From: Apricaphanius iberus
Taxonomy: Eukaryota > Chordata > Actinopteri > Cyprinodontiformes > Aphaniidae
Assembly (NCBI GenBank): GCA_028564705.1
Contig: JAPXFQ010002822.1
Location: 620,001-684,000, forward strand
Direction: 5' to 3'
DNA: 64,000 nt
The number at the start of each line of letters is the position of its first letter. Position 1 is the stretch's first letter. Under the pieces are notes generated by a model, which saw only the letters and a program-made list of their open reading frames with translations, was not told the origin of the DNA and ran no database searches. The position numbers were made by a program, and so were the translations under genes. Shown here one piece after another: positions 15,936-28,500 of the stretch.

Positions 15936-16475
15936 AGCAACAGAACTGAATTTTAGAGTACTTTGATTAGAGCTGCAGTGCTTTGATTACCTCTTACTGT
16001 ACTTCCTATAGTACTCCTAGAGCTACATTAGTCTCCACTATAATACTATTTACTTCCTGCATAACTGATTACATCTGCACTATTCTGACTACTACAATAC
16101 ACTGATTAAATTAGATTACTTCCTGTGATACTGGTTAATTAAATTATTCTACTACAGTATTCTTACTATTACAGTATTCTTACTCTAACTATCCCAGTAC
16201 TCTTATTACTGCTAAATTACTCTATTAGTTTTCTTAGAGCTACATATTCTAATTACTACTACAGTACTCTGATTACTACTACAGTATCCCTAGCTAAATA
16301 CTCTAATTACGTTTAAACTATGATTACCACTGCATTAATCTTGAAGCTAATGTACTGTACATAGTCTAATTACTTCTACAGTACTCTGATTACTAAAACA
16401 GTATTCTTAGAGCTACATATTCTAAATATTCCTACAGAATTCTGATTACTGTGACAGTACTCGACAGTACTAAAA
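15936..16475. repeat. Degenerate tandem repeat, ACAGTACTCTGATTACT-like units
   Basis: About 540 bp are built from imperfect units of roughly 20-30 bp around GTACTCTGATTACTACTACA, often followed by TTCTTAGAGCTACAT. The array stops about 125 bp before the first recognised ralgapb coding exon. The period drifts and the copies are strongly diverged, so it is an old minisatellite. Confidence 0.7.
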
Positions 16476-16599
16476 GCTCTCAACCTTCAGCTCCACATAA
16501 TCATCAGAATATGCAATGTTTAAACTAACATGATTTACTTTTAAGTAACAACCTTCACTTTGATACTGTCTGGTTAAGGTGAGCTTTGATTGGCTGGCA

Positions 16600-19500
16600 A
16601 TGGACCAATCCCTGAAGGACAGTGTGAGTGTGCTCAGCTGTTTCCCGCCTTCTGTGGGTAGAGATGTTGCTGTTACCGTGGTGAAGCCCCTGGCAGCAGG
16701 CCTTGGAAACCCCAGCACCCGCAGCCTGCTGCGTACAGACAGACAGGTAAGCACTTAAGTGTGGCGAGCAGACTACTGATCCACCTCTAATCAGCGGATC
16801 AATCCCTCCGATTAGGTCTGATTCAACTTTGATGGGAGCACCATTGTTAGAGTTCACTGTGCAACTTAAACCATGGCAACCATCAACAACAACCTGTAGC
16901 TGTTTATGATCAAAACGTAATTCACCTGGAGTCACCTGAGATCATGTCCTGGACCTTAATTGGTCTGTGATTAATCAGTGATTAGGTGATCACTAATCTG
17001 GGGCTTCATAGTCCACCTTCTGACCTGATGTTCAAGGTTCTGGAGCCCTGAAACCTGTAAGGAAGATGTTGACAGCTCATGTCTATGTTCAGGTGAAGTG
17101 GACCATGGAGGTCCTCTGTTACGGTCTCACGCTGCCATTGGACACAGACACTGTAAAACTCTGTGTGGATGTCTACACTGATTGGATGATGGCCCTGGTG
17201 TCCCAACGAAGTTCCACCCCTCCACCAATCAGCAGAGACCCAAACCTGTATGTCCAGAGGATCCTTCGGCATCTCTCCATCCTCTTTCTACCCAGGTACT
17301 CCGTATTATCTGGACCTGAAGCAAATACCAGGGAATGAGATCTGAACCTTCTCTAGAATTTATTTCTGAACCTTTTTTTTTGTCCTACCCTCTCAGGTCA
17401 GGCCAGGTGAGTCCGGTCTATCTGTCTCTCTGTCAGCAGGTACTGGGTTCTGTTCAGTCCCTGGCCAATGAGAGTTCAGTGATGAGCAGAGACACATGGG
17501 AGACTCTTTTGCACTTCCTGCTGCGCATCAACCACACCCTGCTGGCTCCGCCTACTCCCGCAGGTAAGACAAAGGACTTGCTTGTTTATTTCACGTTTCA
17601 TTTTCCACATGTCCACCTTACCTTAACCCCTTACTTGTGTAAAGTAGGCGTGACGGACCTGTCCCTAGCAGTCCTGCTGGAGGTGTGGCTGCTAGCGTGC
17701 TCTCGATGTTTTCCGTCCCGCTTGTTGTGGCAGACGTTCAGACAGATGTTCAACAGCTGGAGGCATCAGCCTGCGGTGGTGGAGCAGTGGAGCCGGGTCA
17801 CTGCAGGACTAACCTCCAGGTCTGTTTAATGCCTCAGGGTCTCCATGGGTCATGTTGATGAAGTTCTGAAGGTCCAGCACTGTGTTGGATCATGTTGGTT
17901 GTGTGCTCTCAGGCTGCTTCCTCAGATGTTCGGACCATTATTTCCTCACTACAAGGTCCCAGATGAAGAGGCATCTCTGGTTCCTGCAGACATGGGAGAT
18001 GAATGTGTCTCTCAGACCTGGTTCAAGTTTCTGCACCTGTTCAGGTGACTGCATCATGTTGCTCACTTTGTTCTGGAGACTTGGGACCTGATAGGTCTCC
18101 TGTGTTCTGCAGTAACCCAGTGGACCTGATTAACCCAGCAGCCGGTTCCTCCCACGACGAGGTGATTGACAGAGGAGATGTCCAGCTGCCTGGAATCTTC
18201 TTCAGAGCCATGAGAGCGGTCAGTGACCTGGTCAATGCCTTCCTTGGTAAGGAACTTGCAACAGAAACAAAACTTGCACAGAATTAGTCCAGGCTTCTGA
18301 TCCCATGTCTTTAGTCTAGGTGTCCAACGGTCTTGAATCTGGTCCTATCACCTAAAGTGGAAGTGTCCACGATCTTAAGACCAGGCATCTGGTCCTTGGT
18401 CTTTAGTCCAGACATTTTGAACAGAATACTTTGAACAGAAACAGAACTTTTACAGAATTGAGCTTGGTATTGTCCAGAACCTATTGGATGGAACTGCCGC
18501 TGCTTGGTTCCTCTGTCAGGTCCATGCTCTTCACTTCTAGTGTGAGGAGACCTGAGAAGAATATTTCTAAGGTCTCCTAAAGAATCTCTCTAAGATGCAT
18601 GGGCTATAAGTGTCCTCCATGTTTTTCAGTCTAGAAAGGCAGATGTTAAACGGGTTTAAAGATAAATTTTACATCCTTAACAAGCTGATGGGCCCAAAGT
18701 TCTTACTGGTTCTGTTCAGTTAGATGGACCATATTTGTCCTGTAATTTTCTCAATCTGTGCAAACATTATGGAATGTGTGGTTTCTTAATTCTTGGTTCC
18801 AATGTTTCAAACCACTTAAAATCACTAAAAAGAACTTGGTACACATTGACCCAAACAAATGAGAGGAGCTAAGAGTTAGAAGTTATGCGAACTGAGTCTT
18901 GATGTTCTCTTGTTTCTACAGGTGTTACTATCAGGAGCTCAGAGGAAACGGAACATCTGCTGACAAACACAGGTAGATCCATCTGAAGTGGACCTCACAG
19001 TAGAAATGGAGACAATAATTCTTATAGAGACTGTTGAATTTCAAGGTGCAGGTAAGAAGCTGAGGGGATCCGTGTTGGTGGCCACAGGATCGGATCTCAA
19101 GTTTTTGGCAGATGATGTGGTTCTGTTGATTTCATTGGACCGTGATCGCCAGCTTTCACTGGAGTGGTTCATAGCTGAGTGTAAAGCGGTTAGGATAAGA
19201 ACCCTCCAAGTCCAATTGTGGGGTGCCATCTCAGGGTCGGGGCCGAGGTCCTGTCCTAAGAGGAGGGGTACACGTGCTCTGGGCTTGTCTTAAATGAGGA
19301 AAAAAGGGACAAGGAGCTTGATCGGCAAAATGGTACAAGTGTTGTACTGGTCTGTTGTGGTGAGGACAGAGCTTGCTGAAAGATGAAGCTCTCGATTTAA
19401 CGGTCGATCTATGTTACAAATCTGGTTAGTGAAAGGAATAACGTGATCACAGATGCAAGCAGCTGAAATTGGTTACCTCTGCAGGGTGTCTGTGCTCACC

Positions 19501-22500
19501 CTATCTCTAAGGGAAAGGAGCTCAGGAATCTAGGAGAGGCTAGAGTAGAGCCACTGTTCCTCCACATCGAGAGGATTGAGTTGAGGTGTCTCAGCCATCA
19601 GGTTAAGACACCTAATGAAGATCCCTGGTGAGGTGTTCTGGGCATGTGAAATAAGGAGGAAACCCAGAGTAAGACCTGGGACACGATGGAGGGATTATGT
19701 TTCGATGCTGGGTTGGGAAGAGTTAGGGATTCCCCTGGATGAGCTGGACCAAGTGACTGGAGAGAGAGAAGTTGGGCCTCTCTGCTGGGCTGCTAAACTC
19801 TTGGCTCTGTGAACTAACCTTAGATTTAGCGGAAGATGAAGGGACGGACAGTAGGTCATCTAAAGGTCTGATTGTTGAGGGTGTGAGGAAGTGGGGATGG
19901 AGTCTGGGTGGAAATGAATGACCATGGAAGCTTCTGGACCTTTGGGGATTATTTGCAAACTATGCGTCTGTTGGTCTCTAGTTTGAGAAGTCACGATTTA
20001 TAAAACATCTTCACATCTAACCCAATAAGAGCTGCTTCAGAGGTTCTACTGTAATTGTTTTTGTGTTTCTGTAGGACTCGCTGTAAGAAGTCCTTTCAGA
20101 GACAGACTACCTTCACTGGGTAAACAACCAGACCTGTCCACTTATGTTATACATCAGAACTTCTCTGTGGGTTCTGCGTCATTTTTATGTGGCCTTCCCT
20201 ACAGGTTTCTCAGTGAGCAGAAGTCCATTCAGAGACCGGCTCCCTCCATATGGTAAACTCTGCCGGATTGTTGGAGTCAGTCTGCAGCGAAGACAAATCT
20301 GTGATCCAACCAGCTTTTATCCCTGCAGGGTTCTCACGACCTCGTTCTGGAAGTGCCCCTCCCACACCTGTGAACTTTCTCAGCACACCTGATACCCCAT
20401 CCTTTAAAAGCTCCTCACCACCTCATAAACGACAGCTGAGGACAGAACCAGGGTCCAAATTGTTCTCGGTACCAGAGTATTCTGAACTTATTTATTTACC
20501 TTTAACTGTCCATGTAGATTATTTTATTGGTTCAGGTGAACAATTCTATAGGTAGTGTCCTGGTACATGGATGTTCCCCTCATCTATCTAGACTGAAGAA
20601 ATATTTATATGTCCAGTCGTTTTTTTCTGATGTTAGAACTTAGTGGGCTCCATCTTCTATCTTCTCAGACATCTTCATCCCCCCATCGCTCGACAACTTC
20701 CTCCCCTTTCCCCACTTCATGTCCACCTCTGTGCTCCTCCCACCGACCCTCAGCCCACCCTCTCAGATGTAATGTGGATTCCCTCCTGCACCTGTTTGGT
20801 TCCTGGCTGTTTGAAGCTGCGCTGACACCTACTGGTGTGTCTCGTTAATACATTATGTCCTGCAGAACATCCTCCTATTGTAGACCACACTCTAATATAC
20901 CCAGGAACGATCTGCACTCCTTTGACACCTAACTTCTACAGGTAAACGGGCTGAACTCACCATGACCTCAGAGCGATGGGCAGCAGGGAGAGCAGAGGCC
21001 TGTGGGACTCTCTGTAGGATTTTCACCTGCAAGAAGACAGCAGAAAACATTCAGTCTGTCTACTTGTCCAGGTTACTGTCTAATTGTTCAAGTAACTGCC
21101 TACCTGTCGAGCTAACAGTCTGCTTGTCCAGCTAAATGTCCACCTGTCCAGGTAACTCTGCCTCACTAATTTTCCTTTCTCCTCCGTCTGTCAGGTTCTA
21201 CCTGGTTCTCCTGAAGATCCTCCAGGAGGCGTCTCCTCCTGTTGTCGTCTCTGTCCTGCTTAACTCCACGTGTCTGTTCTGCTGCGACCTGAGAGGAGTC
21301 AACCTGCTGCTTCCATGCTTCGTCTCCATCCTGGAGACGGTGCTGCTCGACAGGTACCAAAACTGCAGTAACAGACAGGAGATTGGGCAGGAGTTGGGTC
21401 AGATCTAGTTAGGAAGATAGGATCTTAGATTCAAATGTGGATCTAATGGGCTGGCCCCCCCAGAACCGGTTTAAATCCTGAAGCAATGACTTCCTGATGC
21501 TCAGATGTTCTGGTGTTGGTTTTGTCCTCTCTGGGATGCTGTGGACAGGCGAACACGTTGATTAATGCTACGTTCACCCCGCTCAGTTTGTCTGCGTCTA
21601 GCAACGCTCCCAACGCATGTAGTTGGAAGCATGTATGTTGAAGCTTGTTACACTTGCTTCTGAGCAAAAAAGAGCACGTGATCGGGGCTTCCATCCTTCA
21701 GATGCGTTCTGAGTTTGTGGAGTTTAAGCATTTCCTCCAGGAGCTGCTTATGGATGATGTTCGCTGTCAGCGCTACTTCCGTCTGTCCCGCGCCCAATTT
21801 TACAACCTCCTAGGCCGCATCGGAGCTCAAATCTCCTTCTAGGACACCAACTACAGGCGCTCTGTCCCTCCTTAGGAGCGCCTGTCCATCTGTCTTCGAT
21901 AAGTGTTATTTCTGATTTTTGAAATCTGCATTCGTTTACATTTTTTTTTACTATTCCCGCTTCATTCAAGATACCTGTAGTGACAGTGAGACGCTCTGAT
22001 TGGTTGACACACTGCGTCAAGTGCATCAAGTCTGTCATAAGTTCAAATAGCTGAACTTCTGTGTTGCTTGCATTTTCTACGTTGCCGCTTGCAACGCAAA
22101 TAATGCTTGAAAAGTTGACGGCGCCAACGCACACAACGCATCGCAGAGACTCTGACGGACCTACGACTGAGACGACCATAGACGTTACATGTAATCTTGC
22201 CGCAACTGACGCTGACGTTTTGGGCTGTGTGAACACAGCATTAACCTCTTTCTTTGAAGGGAGCCAAAGATAATTGTCTCCTCATGATAAAGCAAGAGCT
22301 CCACCCACCTGACCTTCAGGTAACTTTCTGTCACTGCTTCCTGTACTGCAGGGATCTGGTCCGGTTTAAGGGTCTCATCAATCCTGTGGAATTAAGGCGC
22401 TCCTCTATCTTCATCCTGCTGTCTCTGATGCCCCTCCCTCTGCAGTTTGGAACTGTCCAATTGCAGGTAACTCCTACCCCTCTAGCCAGTGATCACGGCA

Positions 22501-25500
22501 GCATATGAGCAGGTCTTACTCACCATCACACCACCATTACCTGTGGTTTACAGGAGTCTGTGGACATGATGATAAACTCAGACGATGCCACGGCACGCAA
22601 CTTGCTATCCTATAAGCCACGCCTCCTCAGCCTCCTGATTGGAGCTTTGCAGACAGAGACAGACACGTGCAATATCCAGCTGCTCCTGGGTCGGTTCTTG
22701 TCTACTTATGTTCTTCACAACTTAGTTTCATGGGCTTTAATCCCTTCTCTCTCTGTCTCTGCAGCCGCCATGTTGAATGTAATTCATGACTCTGCTGCAG
22801 CAGAGCACCCTCCCACTTCACCTGAACCTGCCCCGGTATGTTCTCAGTGTAAACCTAACACATTACCCCCGTTCTTTCTGACTGATGAAATCGTTTCCTA
22901 TCAGCTTCACATTTACTACTCATGAAAACCACATCTTCTTGTCAGGAGACAAAAGGCCAGAGTGGGGCGACTGGTGGAACCAACAAAACCAAGTCACCAA
23001 GTAAAACATAAAGGATTATATTCCTTACAGTTTAGAGGTTGGTGTGCCATCACTGATGCTATGTCTGTGTTGCCTTGGTAACCAGCCGTCCAATCAGAAG
23101 CAGCAGTGCTTTGGATTCAAGTTGTCCGTCTGCTGACTCAACGTCTGACATCTCAGTTGAGAAGTGACTCAGCAGTTTGTCTGTCTGTGCTGGAAGTACT
23201 GGGAGGTCTGGCCAAGGTAGGAGCACACACACAAACACACACACACAAGTTTGTATTGATTTCCAAATTAGGACTGTCCGTTGACTTCAATTGATTTTAG
23301 TAACTGGATTTATGCCTAACCCAGACACTTTTCCTAACCATTACTGATCTATACCTAACCCTAATGAAAACTCAATTCACACCATACCTCTAAACCTAAC
23401 CCCTAACCCTAAAAAGGGGAGTCTGCCGTATTAAGACCAGACTTCAGTCCTAACAAGGTCCATTGGTCGTAAGAAGGTTAGAGAATATCCCAAAACCTGT
23501 CCTAAAAAGGGTAGTAATACAAGACGACACACAAGTATTGGTTTAGTCTAGTTTTACTGGAGCTCGGTCAAATGGGTTCAAAGATGAAGGCTTCTGTGGA
23601 TCTCTGCACCGCCATAAGGTCCTCCCAGGGTTTTATTCAGTTCTGACCTGAATCCGTCTCCTGCTTCGCTCTGTGGTTCTGCAGGTGGAGGTCCAGGTGG
23701 AGGACTCCGAGAGGCGCCGTGCTGTCGGTTCTGTCTGCACCTACATTGTGTTCCAGTGCGGTCGTCCTCCTCCGCTTCACTCCAGAGATCTGCACTCCAT
23801 CATTGTCGCTGCTTTCTGCTGCCTTAACATTTGGTTGAGCCACCACCCAGCTCTGCTCCACCAGCAGGTAACCAACCTGAAGGTACCACAGGTTCTGAAT
23901 TGATGTTACAGAATCAGTTAACTACTCTGGAAGTCCTGTAGCCTCTACAAAAGGCACAAGGTTCTCGAGGAGGTTCCTGTCCTGTATTTATGTGCCTCTG
24001 ATCCATTTGGTGCCATCAGGAATGTCTGTTGGAGGTTCTGGAGATCGTGGAGTTAGGGATCTCAGGCAGCAAGTCCAGACAGAATGAAAACCTTGTGTGG
24101 AAAGAGGATAAGGATCTTAACCCCGCCTCTCTGAGGGTGAAGGAGGCGGCTGAGGCAACACTGAGTTGGTGGGTAGAACACAATCCTGGTTCTGATTCAG
24201 GACTAGAACATTCACATGATGAATCTTCAGTCTCAGGTTTTGCTTTTTAGGTTCTAACTAGAGCTGGTTCTGATACAGTATCATGCAGGTTTCAGGAGCA
24301 TGCACGTGTCTGGATGGGTCTCTCAGGGAAGAAGCGCTGCTTTTGAATGACAGCAGCCTTAACCGCTCCAGGCATTTTGCGCTGGAAGGTTCAGTGATCC
24401 TTTCCATGTTCGAGCCAACACCAAGACCTGATGAGGGTAAATCCAGAACCAGAGTCAGAACCTCTGACCAGAACACGTCCTGTAGAACATCTGAAGAGAT
24501 CCGCAGGATATTTTTTTCATGATTCTGGTCCTGTTTACAGAACCGAGCCCGTCTCTGCTGGTTGTTTTTAGGGGACCATCTGGGCATCACAGCTGGTCTC
24601 TACAGCTCCACCTACTGCCCAGAGATGGGCGAACCATGCAGGTGATCATGTGATGGATCAGGATGTATCCACTGATTATGATGCAGTGACTGATTCAGCC
24701 TGATGGTAGCACTATATCATCAGTTTTATCCTTAACAGCAAACGCCACGGCCAGAGATCCCAGAACAGCGGCATCTCACTGCTGCAGATGTTGGACAGAG
24801 ATGTTCCACCAATCATCAGGTTGCTCCAGAAAACACGGAAAGAGTTCCTTTAGTAGCAGCGGATCGGAGTATCCCCGCTTTGAGCAGCATTGGACCTGCT
24901 GAGGTAAGGCTGGAGTTCAGCCACAACCAGACCCTGGTTTCTACATGGGGGTAAGGAGGCATTTTAGGTACTCATAGGTGTAACATATCACCTGTGGACA
25001 TCTGTAACTTAGGAACAGCAGCTGTTGGAGCATCTGCGAGCAACCTTGAAGGCTCAGCAGGACATTGAAGCGCTGCCTGAGCTGAGAGGCCATTCAGTCG
25101 GTATGGCAACCTGCAGACCACCACCTCCAATCAGCCATTTCCAGGCTACCAGACTCTTCCTGTCCCACATGGGTCTGCTGACTCCTGAGAGTGTAAAGGT
25201 ACCGTGGACATCAGGACAGGTCTCTGACTGACTCTATCTGACTTACCTGTCCGTCCCTCACCTGTCTGTCTCACCTGTTGGTAGGATCCAGGTATCAGCA
25301 CCGTCCAGTCTGCTCTATTGTCTCTGGACTCATCTCTTCCAGGCTTCTCAGAGAGCTTGCGACATTTGGACCAGCTCCCGTCCAGAAACAGTGACTGTGC
25401 ATTTATCTTCTACATGAGAGCAGGACAGAGGAAACCAAGACAGGTATTCCTCACCTGCCCCACCTGTTCACCTGTCTCAGCTGGTTCTGAGTCTGTCGTG

Positions 25501-28500
25501 TCCATCTCCCTCCAGATCTTGGGAAATGTGGAGAAGCAGACCAGCGTAAGTGGTCATTTCTTGGACTTCCTGTCATCTCTTGGTTGGCCTGAAGAGGTGG
25601 GCGGAGCCATTCATTCAGGTGAGGTCTCTGGTTGATAAAGGTTCAGGTGTCAGAACTCTGTGGTTACTGGACCTGTTTTCCAGAATTCGCAGCCGTTTTG
25701 GGGGACAGTGGGGGCGCTGTGTTTGATGGACGGAGGTTCATTCTGAGGTTTGCAGACGCTTTGACACGGATCACCTTCATCGTTCCTTCATCGCACACAT
25801 ACAGTCAGTATTTGATGATGTCAATCTGACATGACACCCAGTAACCAATAACAGACAAGATGATGAGCAGCTTTTTCATTCATATTCATTTTTCAAACAG
25901 CTGATTGGCTGAAGAGTTATGAGGAGGTGGGGGAAGCCAATGTTTCATCATCCAGTCAGAGACGATCTGAGGTCAGGCCATACTCCACCCTCACCTGTAG
26001 TCCAATTTAAGAATAAAAGCTTTTTTGTGTCCTCACTTCTGTCTCATTTCTCTCTACCTGTCCTTTACCTGTGTCTCTGTTCAGACCCGGCCATCAGAAG
26101 ACACCAAGTCCTGTCAGAGTGTCTCATCCTTTTTCCGCTCTGACTCAAAGCTGATGATTGTTTGGGTTGAATGCTTCGAGGACATTGGTATCTAAACAAG
26201 AAGTACTAACTAACTAATTAATAGAGCTGGGTATCGATTCTAATTTGAAGAATCAATTCGATTCTGATTCTATAATTCGATTAGAATCAAATATCAGGAT
26301 TTAATCCGATCCAGTTCAATATAGATATGGGTGCTATTACAGTGCTATTAAATGTTTGTTTTAGCTGCTATCCTAATCTAATGGCTGTAATTCAATGACT
26401 GGGTGAGTAAGAGTTTACCATGGAAAACTGTATTAACACTTTCAGAACTAAGCCTAAAAAACAGCTGACTGAATTTTAAATTCCTATTCTAGCTGTAAAA
26501 AAGGGCAAACTATGTTAAACAATTAAACCGATTTTTGAACTTGTGAATCGATTATATTATTAGAATTTTTATAAGAATCTATTCATAATCAAATTTTCTT
26601 TCTTTTTGTGTTCAGCACAGCACTAACTACCTAACTAAAATCTTTTTTGTATTAACATCATTATCAGAACATTTAGCAGAACTTTGATAAGGACTGGGTT
26701 CACGTGCAGACTCCAGACACACCTAAAGAAACAGGACTTAATATTTGATTACACTAAATTATTTAGAGATAGCCCCTGGTGGCTTTTAGAAGTATAACTC
26801 ATTCAAGGCAAGGTAACTTTATTTGTGTAGAACACTTTCAACAAGGCCATTCAACATGCTTTGGGTGATTAGGGATAAAACAAAAACGCCACAACATTAG
26901 AGACAAACATATGACACATGTAAAACATATGACATTCCAGCTATTATTAATCAGTTACTCAAAGCCAGCTCTAAACAGATGGTTTTAAGCTTTGACTTAA
27001 CCAAACAGATAGGGGGAGCATAGAATCTGACCGCTGCTTCTCCATGTTCGGTTTTTATTCTAGTGATGTTTACTAAACTAGAGTTTGAGGACCTGAGTGG
27101 TCTGATGGGTTTGTATAGTGGCAGATCTTTAGAACTGGGGTGATGTGTTTTACTTTCCTGGGTCTAGTGAGAACACCAGCAGCAGCGTTCTGGATCAGCG
27201 TCAGTTTTCTGACTGACTTTTTAGGCAGACCTGTGAGGACACTGTTGCAGTAATCAATCTGGCAAAAGATAAACATATTGATGAGTTTTTTTAAGGTCCC
27301 ATTGTGATAGTCCTTTAATGCTAGAAATATTTTTCAGGTGATGGAAGGCTGACCTTGTTATTGCCTATGTGACCCTGGAGGTTCAGGTCTGAGTCCATTA
27401 TTACACCTATATTTCTGGCCTGATCAGCAATTTTTAGCTGTATCAACTGAAGCTTTGGGCTGACTGTTGATCTTTACTCCTTTGGGACAAACATCATCAC
27501 TTCATTTTCGTTTCTATTCATCTGGAGAAAATGATGGTGCATGCATCCATTGATTTGCTCAATGCATTCACTTAGCCCTTTGAAACCTAGGCCTATTTTT
27601 GAAGCATATTTCTCGAAAAATGTTTACCCATGAAAAAATTTGTATATTTTTAGCAACCATAAGGAGTATTTAAACATTTTGGTGTAATTTTAAAGGTATC
27701 ATTTAGTAGAATTGATAGTGTCATTATGCATGTTATCTGTTTCTAATATTAATATTACTATTGCTCCTACTGTTACTAATCATTTCTGTCCCCCAATTGG
27801 GGGACCTCTAGGGGATAAAGGGTTAGGGTTTGGATGGGTTCAAAGTCACCTGGTCACATTGTAATATAAAGCTGAATATCATTTGCATGGTTATCAATCA
27901 ATCAATCAACTTTATTTCCAGACTCATGGTCCAATAAATACACATAACAATAACAACAACAGCACATAGACAAACATGTGGTTATGTAGTTAGTCTTCAT
28001 AGTTGTTATAATCGGGCTTGTGGGAGAATGTAGATTTTAATTAAGAGAGGCCCCAGGATTCAGAACCAGGAATCTGGAAGCTTCACCCATCTGTTATTTC
28101 ATAACCTCAGAGTTTCCATGTATTTCTCTGAGACCCGCCCACTTTTCCTCTATAAAGCAGAAGGCTCCACCCAAATTTGTTATCAACTGTATATTGGCAG
28201 AGTGAGACTGGAGGATAGTTGTTCTGAATAACTGGTTAGTGTCCTTCTGATCTTTGTGTTTCAGAGAACTTTCCTCTGACTGATCTGCTGTTAGATACAA
28301 AGTAAGTGGATCTGGATCAGACCTCAGGAAATGGCTCAGTGTTTCTAAACGGGCCCGTCTGACATTCTTTCTAACACTTTGTCCATCTGTCTCTTAGTTC
28401 GTCCAATGTCCAACTGATCTTCATCCATCCTTTGAAAACGGGACTCTACAGTATCTGTTTCCATGGAAACACCTCCTCCAAGCTTGGACTGGTTGTCCCG

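Noticed and set aside
19080..19820. Additional ralgapb exons or a separate gene here
   Set aside because: The readable protein is a LINE reverse-transcriptase tail (RTRWRDYV family) and is broken by stops.
21748..22236. 162-codon minus-strand open frame
   Set aside because: It is the antisense of a Harbinger-type element; the recognisable transposase piece is on the plus strand.
23385..23420. CCTAACCCCTAACCCTAA as an interstitial telomere
   Set aside because: Only two or three adjacent units; the surrounding sequence is a common diverged intronic repeat. Two further units at 33279-33294 are equally short.
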